Shown in pieces: positions 1 through 5,283 of a stretch of 5,283 nucleotides of DNA. The notes under the pieces were generated by a model. That model had not been told where the DNA came from. It worked only from the letters and a program-made list of their open reading frames with translations, and ran no database searches. The translations under genes were made by a program, and so were the position numbers. The stretch covers positions 1-5,283 of the forward strand of contig JAICSB010000264.1 of assembly GCA_025937115.1 (NCBI GenBank). Reading direction: 5' to 3'. Each line of letters starts with the position of its first letter. The stretch's first letter is position 1. The stretch comes from Pseudonocardiaceae bacterium. GTDB lineage: Bacteria; Actinomycetota; Actinomycetes; Mycobacteriales; Pseudonocardiaceae.

Positions 1-23
1 GCCCCGGCCCACCATCGACCCTC

Positions 24-42
24 CCGTCACCTACTGTGACGG
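24..42. repeat. Inverted repeat CCGTCAC-N5-GTGACGG (possible operator)
   Basis: CCGTCAC at 24-30 and GTGACGG at 36-42 are perfect reverse complements separated by CTACT. The symmetric 19-bp element suits a dimeric DNA-binding protein, or could be a weak hairpin. The half-site contains GTCAC, which also occurs in reported MtrA sites, but those are direct repeats and this is inverted, so the match is weak. The polarity is also opposite to a CRP site (TGTGA-N6-TCACA). It lies about 170 bp before the hydrolase start and may instead belong to a gene upstream of the window. Confidence 0.35.
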
Positions 43-196
43 CCCCTCCGTATGTAGCCCATGTGGTTGATGTTGTCTAAGTTACCTATGGGCTTGTTGG
101 TGTTCATGAGGTGGTCGTGGCAGAGTGCATCCGCATGCCTACTTGACGAAATCTGCTCGCGTCAGGGAGGGCTGGCGCCTGCCGAGGGCACCGGGG

Positions 197-202
197 AAGG
201 AG
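197..202 (+). promoter_or_regulatory. Ribosome binding site of the NlpC/P60 gene
   Basis: AAGGAG lies 6 nt before the GTG at 209. This fixes the start at 209 and gives a protein that begins directly with a signal peptide. Confidence 0.75.
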
Positions 203-208
203 TGAGGT

Positions 209-1543
209 GTGAGCGTCCGGACTCGACGTCACCTCGCCGGCCGTGGGTTTGTCGCAGTGACACTCACGGTGCTGGCGCTAGTGGGACATCCGGCCGTAGG
301 GCAAGCGTTGCCGCCGCCTCCGCCCAATCCCAGCGACGACGATCTCAAATCCAGTCAGGGCCACGTCGACGCGACCGCGACCCGGGTAGGCCAATTAGCC
401 AACCAGGTCGCCCAGGCGGACGCCGACCTGGTGGCAAGTCAATCGCAGGTGGAGCTCCGGCACGAGCAGGCCAATAAGGCGCTGATCAACCTGCAGGCTG
501 CGGACAACGCCGCAGCCGCGGCGAACCTCGCAGCAGACAGCGCCCGCGCCGAAGCCGATGCGGCGGTGGCGCAGATCGCGGTGGCGCATCAGGATCTCGA
601 CCAGTTCGCGGCCGCGAGTTTTCGTCAGGGCAACACCGTCGGATCACTGTCGGCCTTCCTCGGCTCGACCAGTCCGAAGGACCTGCTCGCCAGGGCCGAG
701 CTGCTGGATGCGGTGGGAGGGGCTCAGCTGCACGCGGTGGAGAACATGCGGCGAGCCCGCGTCGATGCCGCGAACAAGGACTCGCAGACCCGGGCAGCCC
801 TGGCAGCAGCTCAGGCCGCCAAGCAAGCCGCCGCTGACGCCAAAACGGCACTGGACACCGCCTACCGGGTCGCCATCGATACCGAGGCAGCGCAATCCGC
901 AAAATCCACCGCCCTGCAGAACCGCAAGACCGATCTTGAGCGGCAGCTTTACGATGCGCAAAACGCCATTGCGGGACTGCGCGGGCAGCGGCAGCGTTAC
1001 GAGGAGTGGCGCGCGGAACGTGATCGCGAACAGGCGGCGGCAGCTGCGGCGGCAGCCGCGGCAGCAGCCGCCGCCGAAAGAAGTTCCGCGGTCACCGGCA
1101 GCAGCTCTCGGTCTACCACCGGCGCCGTCCAGTCAGTGATCAATCGGGCGATGGCTCAGCTCGGCGTGCGCTATTCGTGGGGTGGCGGCAACGCCGACGG
1201 ACCCACGGTCGGCGTTCGCGACGGCGGCGTCGCGGACACCTACGGCGACTACCGCAAGGTAGGTTTCGACTGCTCCGGCCTGATGATCTACGCGTTCGCG
1301 CACGCGCTCGGTGGATCGCTACCGCACTACACTGGCTTTCAGTACAACACGGGCCGCAAAATACCGCTGGCCCAGAAACGCCCGGGCGATATGCTTTTCT
1401 GGAGCACCGACGGTGACATCCACCATGTGGCGCTCTATATCGGCGGCGAACAGATGATTGAGGCACCATATTCCGGAGCCGCGGTCCGGGTCACCTCGGT
1501 GCGCTACAGCGGTATCATGCCCTACGTCGTCCGGGTGCTCTGA
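209..1543 (+). CDS. ripA: Exported NlpC/P60 peptidoglycan endopeptidase, RipA-like
   Basis: This is a 444-residue secreted cell-wall hydrolase. Family members cut the D-Glu-mDAP bond in peptide stems and act in septum splitting. Residues 1-33 look like a signal peptide: Arg-rich start (R4, R6, R7), hydrophobic core about 14-30, likely cleavage after VGQA at 33. TRR at 5-7 followed by HLAG is Tat-like but not a perfect twin-arginine motif. Residues about 45-275 are an Ala/Gln-rich coiled coil interrupted by the segment SLSAFLGSTSPKDLL (146-160), as in PcsB/RipA-type regulators. A run of 14 alanines (276-289) and a Ser/Thr-rich linker precede the catalytic domain (about 308-444). The triad inferred from RipA alignment is C355 (FDCSGL), H406 (HHVALY) and E418 (MIEAP), with the same 12-residue His-Glu spacing as RipA. 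An insert (about 333-350) precedes the Cys motif relative to RipA. Length is close to RipA (about 472), but this is the only such gene beside moxR, so the ripA or ripB assignment is uncertain. Confidence 0.9.
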   Translation: MSVRTRRHLAGRGFVAVTLTVLALVGHPAVGQALPPPPPNPSDDDLKSSQGHVDATATRVGQLANQVAQADADLVASQSQVELRHEQANKALINLQAADNAAAAANLAADSARAEADAAVAQIAVAHQDLDQFAAASFRQGNTVGSLSAFLGSTSPKDLLARAELLDAVGGAQLHAVENMRRARVDAANKDSQTRAALAAAQAAKQAAADAKTALDTAYRVAIDTEAAQSAKSTALQNRKTDLERQLYDAQNAIAGLRGQRQRYEEWRAERDREQAAAAAAAAAAAAAAERSSAVTGSSSRSTTGAVQSVINRAMAQLGVRYSWGGGNADGPTVGVRDGGVADTYGDYRKVGFDCSGLMIYAFAHALGGSLPHYTGFQYNTGRKIPLAQKRPGDMLFWSTDGDIHHVALYIGGEQMIEAPYSGAAVRVTSVRYSGIMPYVVRVL

Positions 1544-1552
1544 CTATCTTCA

Positions 1553-1578
1553 CAGCCGCCACACCGGTGCGGCGGTTG
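1553..1578 (+). terminator. Imperfect GC-rich stem-loop after the NlpC/P60 gene
   Basis: The arms 1553-1565 and 1566-1578 pair over 13 positions, with one G-T wobble and one A-C mismatch. The centre CACCGGTG is itself palindromic, so the true loop would be about 4 nt. The element begins 9 nt after the stop codon at 1541-1543. No T-run follows, as is common for high-GC actinobacterial terminators. It could end the hydrolase transcript or only reduce read-through into moxR. The structure is visible in the sequence; the terminator role is inference. Confidence 0.4.
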
Positions 1579-1606
1579 GGTCTGGCTGGACCCTGTGGAT
1601 CTGCTG

Positions 1607-1669
1607 CAGTCGGATTTGCGCCCCAGTTGGATTGGTGCCCCAGATTGGTGTCCCAGTCGGACCCGTGCG
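1607..1669. repeat. Four degenerate tandem copies of a 17-bp unit upstream of moxR
   Basis: Unit 1 (1607-1623) is CAGTCGGATTTGCGCCC and unit 2 (1624-1640) is CAGTTGGATTGGTGCCC, identical at 14 of 17 positions. Unit 3 (1641-1653) is a shortened CAGATTGGTGTCC, and unit 4 (from 1654) begins CAGTCGGACCCGTGCG. The array ends at the moxR Shine-Dalgarno sequence. It could be a set of regulator-binding sites, a slippage-derived repeat in the leader, or decayed coding sequence. The spacing is near 1.6 helical turns, which does not by itself support same-face binding. Confidence 0.55.
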
Positions 1670-1675
1670 AGGAGG
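1670..1675 (+). promoter_or_regulatory. Shine-Dalgarno sequence that sets the moxR start at 1681
   Basis: AGGAGG within GAGGAGGAG (1669-1677) lies 5 nt before GTG 1681. It is the strongest ribosome binding site in the window. It favours 1681 over an in-frame GTG at 1567, which lies within the stem-loop and would add 38 residues that do not look like MoxR sequence. Confidence 0.85.
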
Positions 1676-1680
1676 AGCCC

Positions 1681-2784
1681 GTGAGTAAGGCCGATGGCGG
1701 GGAGTCCCCGCCAGCGTCCGGCCGGTCCGCCCATCCCGGCCGACTAGCCACCCCAGCCAGGGACGCGCAACTCATCGAGCGGACGGTCTTCGAGATCCAG
1801 CGGGTGATCGTAGGGCAAGATCGCTTGGTCGAGCGGATGCTGGTCGGCTTGCTGGCCCGGGGCCACCTGCTACTCGAGGGCGTGCCGGGAGTGGCCAAGA
1901 CCCTCGCTGTGGAGACCATCGCCCGGGTAGTGGGCGGTTCGTTCTCGCGCATCCAGTTCACTCCTGACCTGGTTCCCGCCGACATCCTCGGCACCCGGAT
2001 CTACCGGCAGGGCCGGGAGCAGTTCGACGTTGAGCTGGGACCGGTGGTGGCGAACTTCGTGCTCGCCGATGAGATCAACCGCGCTCCGGCCAAGGTGCAG
2101 TCGGCGTTGCTTGAGGTGATGGCCGAACGGCACGTGTCCATCGGCGGCACCACCTACCCGATGCCCACGCCGTTCCTCGTGCTGGCCACCCAGAACCCCA
2201 TCGAGAACGAGGGCGTCTACCCACTTCCCGAAGCGCAACGCGACCGGTTCCTGTTCAAGATCCAGGTGGAATACCCCACGGTAGAGGAGGAGCGCGAGAT
2301 CATCTACCGGATGGGTGTGCATCCTCCCGAGCCGCACCAGGTGCTGGATCCCGCGGAGCTGATCCGGCTGCAAGAGGTCGCCGCACAGGTGTTCGTGCAT
2401 CACGCCCTGGTCGACTATGTGGTGCGATTGGTCCTCGCCACTCGGACGCCAGCTGAGCACGGCCTGTCCGACGTGGCCGGCTGGGTCGCCTACGGCGCCT
2501 CCCCACGGGCCAGCCTGGGGATCGTCGCGGCAGCCCGAGCGTTGGCGTTGATCCGCGGGCGGGACTACGTCTTGCCGCAGGATGTCGTGGACGTAGCGGC
2601 CGACGTGCTACGACACCGCCTGGTGCTGTCCTACGACGCGCTGGCCGATGGTGTGCCGGTCGAACACATCGTCACCCGGGTACTGCAGACCGTGCCGCTG
2701 CCACAGGTGTCCGCCCGTCCGCAAGGCACCGGCCCGGTTGCCGCTGACCCAGGAACGCCTGCCGGGGTCGCGGGCCCGAGCTGA
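1681..2784 (+). CDS. moxR: MoxR-family AAA+ ATPase
   Basis: This 367-residue cytoplasmic ATPase is close to M. tuberculosis MoxR1 (about 377) over nearly its whole length. A low-complexity N-terminal tail (about 1-28) precedes the AAA+ core. Walker A is GVPGVAKT (67-74). Walker B is FVLADEIN (126-133), with D130 and E131. Sensor 1 lies in ATQNP (169-173). The EAQRDRF segment (184-190) supplies candidate arginine-finger residues R187 and R189, and GASPRAS (272-278) matches the sensor 2 region with R276. All key ATPase residues are present, so the enzyme should be active. MoxR proteins are thought to remodel or chaperone partners together with adjacent DUF58 and VWA proteins, which follow directly here. 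In M. tuberculosis MoxR1 is reported to bind RipA, and a RipA-like gene lies just upstream. The last 30 or so residues are Pro/Gly/Ala-rich and probably disordered. Client identity here is inference. Confidence 0.95.
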   Translation: MSKADGGESPPASGRSAHPGRLATPARDAQLIERTVFEIQRVIVGQDRLVERMLVGLLARGHLLLEGVPGVAKTLAVETIARVVGGSFSRIQFTPDLVPADILGTRIYRQGREQFDVELGPVVANFVLADEINRAPAKVQSALLEVMAERHVSIGGTTYPMPTPFLVLATQNPIENEGVYPLPEAQRDRFLFKIQVEYPTVEEEREIIYRMGVHPPEPHQVLDPAELIRLQEVAAQVFVHHALVDYVVRLVLATRTPAEHGLSDVAGWVAYGASPRASLGIVAAARALALIRGRDYVLPQDVVDVAADVLRHRLVLSYDALADGVPVEHIVTRVLQTVPLPQVSARPQGTGPVAADPGTPAGVAGPS

Positions 2785-2792
2785 CTGACCCG

Positions 2793-3755
2793 ATGATGGC
2801 GCGCAGCGAGTGGGGGCACCGGCACCATTGGGCGCCGCCAGCGCTACGCGAAGGGCGCATGGATGCCGGGCTACGCGCGTTGGAGCTCACCGTGCGGCGC
2901 CGGTTGGACGGGTTGCTACAGGGCAATCACCTCGGCCTGGTGCCCGGGCCGGGCACCGAGCCGGGCGAAGCCAGGCGATACCAGCCCGGCGACGACGTCC
3001 GGCGGATGGACTGGGCGGTTACCGCGCGCACCACCGAGCCGCATATCCGCGACACCGTCGCCGACCGTGAGCTGGAAACGTGGCTGGCCGTGGATCTGTC
3101 GGCCAGCCTTGACTTCGGCACCGCGGAATGTGACAAGCGGGAGCTCGCGGTGGCCGCGTGCGCCGCCGTGGCCCACCTGACCAGGGGTGGTGGGAACCGG
3201 GTCGGCGCCGTGGTCAGCACCGGCGCCGAGATGCTGCGGATACCCGCCCGCGGTGGTCAGCCGCACACCCGCGGGATGATCCGCCGGATCGCCGAGGTGC
3301 CGCGCGCCACCGAAGGCACCCGCGGCGATCTCGCCGGCCTGCTCGAGCAGCTGCGCCGCCCGCCGCGTCGACGCGGTCTGGTCACGGTGATCTCGGATTT
3401 CCTCGGTCCGCGATCTGGGGATGTGTTCGACTGGGAACGGCCGCTGCGCGGGTTGACCGGCCGGCACGACCTGATCGCGATCGAAGTCCTGGACCCACGG
3501 GACCTCGAACTGCCCGACATGGGCACTGTGGTGCTCGCGGATCCAGAGACCGGGCGGCAGAAGGAGGTCGTGACCACACCGCTGCTGCGCCGGGAATTCG
3601 CCGCGGCAGCGGCCGCACATCGCGACGAGGTCGCCGCGACGCTGCGGCGATGCGGTGCTGGACAGCTGACGCTGCGCACCGACTCGGACTGGGTTTCCGA
3701 CATGGTGCGTTTCGCGGTCACCCGCAAGCGGCACTGGTCGGGCGGTGGCGCGTGA
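2793..3755 (+). CDS. DUF58 domain protein of the MoxR module (Rv1480-like)
   Basis: This 320-residue protein closely matches M. tuberculosis Rv1480 (about 317 residues). The DUF58 signature is clear: YQPGDDVRRMDW (63-74) followed by ARTTEPHIR. VDLSASLDFG (100-109) is a VWA-like strand with a D101-x-S103-x-S105 metal-site pattern. No signal peptide or convincing membrane helix is visible, so it is probably cytoplasmic. Its biochemical activity is not known to me; the family is consistently linked to MoxR ATPases and VWA proteins. It starts 8 bp after the moxR stop with no evident Shine-Dalgarno sequence, which suggests translational coupling. ATG 2793 (or 2796) is preferred because the homolog has a similar N-terminal length before the LRALEL block. 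An in-frame ATG at 2859, preceded by GAAGGG at a short 3-nt spacing, is a possible alternative and would remove 22 residues. Confidence 0.9.
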   Translation: MMARSEWGHRHHWAPPALREGRMDAGLRALELTVRRRLDGLLQGNHLGLVPGPGTEPGEARRYQPGDDVRRMDWAVTARTTEPHIRDTVADRELETWLAVDLSASLDFGTAECDKRELAVAACAAVAHLTRGGGNRVGAVVSTGAEMLRIPARGGQPHTRGMIRRIAEVPRATEGTRGDLAGLLEQLRRPPRRRGLVTVISDFLGPRSGDVFDWERPLRGLTGRHDLIAIEVLDPRDLELPDMGTVVLADPETGRQKEVVTTPLLRREFAAAAAAHRDEVAATLRRCGAGQLTLRTDSDWVSDMVRFAVTRKRHWSGGGA

Positions 3756-4735
3756 GCCTGACCGGGTTCACCACTCCGCTGTGGTTCCTGCTGCTGGTGG
3801 TGGTCGCCGCGCTGGCGGCCGGCTATGTGTGGATGCAGCGCCGACGGCGTAGGCAGGTGTTGCGCTTTGCCAATCTCGCCATGCTCGAACGGGTCGCGCC
3901 GCACCGTCAGGGCTGGTACCGGCACCTGCCGGTGGCGCTGCTGCTCGCTGCCCTGGTGCTGTTCACCGTCGCGTTGGCCGGCCCCACCGCGGAGCAGAAG
4001 GTGCCACGCAACCGGGCGACTGTCATGTTGGTGATCGACGTGTCGCTGTCCATGCGGGCTACTGATATCGAACCGACCAGAATCGCCGCGGCACAGCGGG
4101 AGGCGAAGAGGTTCGCCCATGACCTCACCCCTGGGGTGAACCTCGGGCTGGTGTCCTTCGCCGGTTCAGCCACCGTCCTGGTGTCGCCGACCACTGAGCG
4201 GGCCTCGGTGATGCGAGCCATCGACAACCTCAAGCTTGCCGAAGCAACCGGCACCGGTGAGGCGATCTTCGCTGCGCTGTCCTCGATCGAGGCCTTCGGC
4301 GCCGTAGTCCCCGATGTCCAAGGACCGCCACCGGCGCGCATCGTACTGCTCACCGACGGCAAACAGACGGTGCCGACCCCGGACGGCGACGACTCGCGCG
4401 GGGGGTTCACCGCAGCTCGCGCCGCGGCTGCAGCCAAGGTCCCGATCTCGGCGATCTCCTTCGGCACTGCGTACGGTCAGGTGGAAATCAACGGGGAGCG
4501 CCAGCCGGTGCCCGCCGACGACGACTCGATCCGACGGATCGCGGACTTGTCCGGCGGTCAGTTCTACGACGCTGCCAGCGCTGGGCAGCTCAGCGATGTC
4601 GTGAGCACTCTGGGCGAGCAGATCGGCTATGAGACCAAGCGAGCCGACGCCAGTAAGCCATGGCTGATCGCGGGCACCCTGGCCGCGATAATCGCTGCCG
4701 CCGGCGCCTTAGCCATCGGGCAACGACTGCCCTGA
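3752..4735 (+). CDS. Membrane-anchored VWA-domain protein (Rv1481-like)
   Basis: This 327-residue protein is strongly similar to M. tuberculosis Rv1481 (about 335). A hydrophobic segment at about 10-27 is followed by a basic patch (R30-R34). A second membrane helix lies at about 59-78, and a third at about 304-323 close to the C-terminus. The VWA domain fills about 88-290. Its MIDAS metal site is intact: D96-V-S98-L-S100, a Thr in ATGTGEA (T166 or T168) and D202 in LLTDGK. This is the BatA/BatB-like architecture of the VWA partner in MoxR modules, with the domain probably outside the membrane between helices 2 and 3. GTG 3752 overlaps the DUF58 stop in GTGA, indicating translational coupling, and gives an N-terminus (MSLTGF) that aligns with the homolog. 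A longer open frame reaches back to 3158, but that part is Arg/Pro-rich and is only the shifted frame of DUF58. Role in envelope integrity is inferred from family context. Confidence 0.92.
   Translation: MSLTGFTTPLWFLLLVVVAALAAGYVWMQRRRRRQVLRFANLAMLERVAPHRQGWYRHLPVALLLAALVLFTVALAGPTAEQKVPRNRATVMLVIDVSLSMRATDIEPTRIAAAQREAKRFAHDLTPGVNLGLVSFAGSATVLVSPTTERASVMRAIDNLKLAEATGTGEAIFAALSSIEAFGAVVPDVQGPPPARIVLLTDGKQTVPTPDGDDSRGGFTAARAAAAAKVPISAISFGTAYGQVEINGERQPVPADDDSIRRIADLSGGQFYDAASAGQLSDVVSTLGEQIGYETKRADASKPWLIAGTLAAIIAAAGALAIGQRLP

Positions 4736-5283
<548 letters not shown>

Larger units (their letters stand above)
1..208 (+). promoter_or_regulatory. Non-coding leader upstream of the NlpC/P60 gene
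   Basis: I see no convincing gene here; the open frame beginning at 61 runs into the hydrolase gene in another frame and has no recognisable protein character. The stretch about 50-150 is visibly richer in T and A than the flanking coding DNA, as expected of a promoter region. TTGACG at 143-148 resembles a -35 box, and TAAGTT at 78-83 fits a loose TANNNT -10 pattern, but neither has a good partner at proper spacing, so I do not place a promoter. In M. tuberculosis ripA is reported to be controlled by the response regulator MtrA; that such control applies here is only inference. Confidence 0.4.

Noticed and set aside
1..208. c-di-AMP (ydaO) riboswitch, which is known before some actinobacterial cell-wall hydrolase genes
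   Set aside because: I could not find the conserved core segments or a matching set of helices in the leader.
61..477. 138-residue open frame on + strand at the left edge
   Set aside because: It overlaps the hydrolase gene out of frame, has Arg/Gly-rich composition typical of a shadow frame in GC-rich DNA, and has no ribosome binding site.
1567..1680. 38-residue N-terminal extension of MoxR
   Set aside because: It lacks a ribosome binding site, starts inside a stem-loop and is encoded by the tandem repeat region; GTG 1681 has a strong AGGAGG at proper spacing.
3158..3751. Long open frame upstream of and in frame with the VWA gene, giving a 525-residue protein
   Set aside because: The extra part is Arg/Pro-rich, overlaps the DUF58 gene in another frame and has no family likeness; GTG 3752 aligns with the Rv1481 N-terminus.
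2916..4467. Several long minus-strand open frames opposite DUF58 and the VWA gene
   Set aside because: They are antisense shadows of strongly conserved genes, with composition typical of GC-rich DNA and no recognisable domains.

Overview
The window is GC-rich actinobacterial DNA. It carries the conserved cell-envelope locus known from mycobacteria and their relatives: an NlpC/P60 peptidoglycan hydrolase (RipA/RipB family), a MoxR-type AAA+ ATPase, a DUF58 protein, a membrane-anchored von Willebrand factor A (VWA) protein, and the start of fabG (mabA/fabG1). All five genes lie on the + strand. The proteins resemble my recollection of M. tuberculosis RipA, MoxR1, Rv1480, Rv1481 and FabG1 almost throughout. 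Three details argue against M. tuberculosis itself and suggest another mycolata or Pseudonocardiales-type actinomycete: only one NlpC/P60 gene precedes moxR, no Rv1482c-like gene sits before fabG, and FabG lacks the mycobacterial N-terminal extension. The genus cannot be fixed from this window.

Layout: 1-208 is a non-coding leader with a small inverted repeat. 209-1543 is the exported hydrolase. 1544-1680 is a gap holding an imperfect GC-rich stem-loop and four degenerate copies of a 17-bp unit. 1681-2784 is moxR, starting at a GTG behind a strong Shine-Dalgarno sequence. 2793-3755 is the DUF58 gene, 8 bp after moxR. 3752-4735 is the VWA gene, which overlaps DUF58 by 4 bp (GTGA). 4736-4807 holds a perfect 21-bp stem-loop directly before the fabG ribosome binding site. 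4808-5283 is fabG, cut by the window end. Within it the reading frame breaks at about 5198/5199, just before the active-site YxxxK motif.

How the genes fit together: MoxR, DUF58 and VWA form the classic MoxR-module arrangement, in which the AAA+ ATPase is thought to act as a chaperone or remodeller working with the DUF58 and VWA proteins. The neighbouring secreted endopeptidase is a plausible client, since RipA-MoxR1 interaction has been reported in M. tuberculosis. fabG belongs to FAS-II fatty acid elongation, and inhA/fabI would be expected just beyond the window.

The two observations most worth checking are the single-base frameshift in fabG (most simply a sequence error, otherwise a broken gene) and the perfect palindrome between the VWA gene and fabG. 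I do not see an undescribed biological system here; the locus is a well-known one with some unusual intergenic structure.
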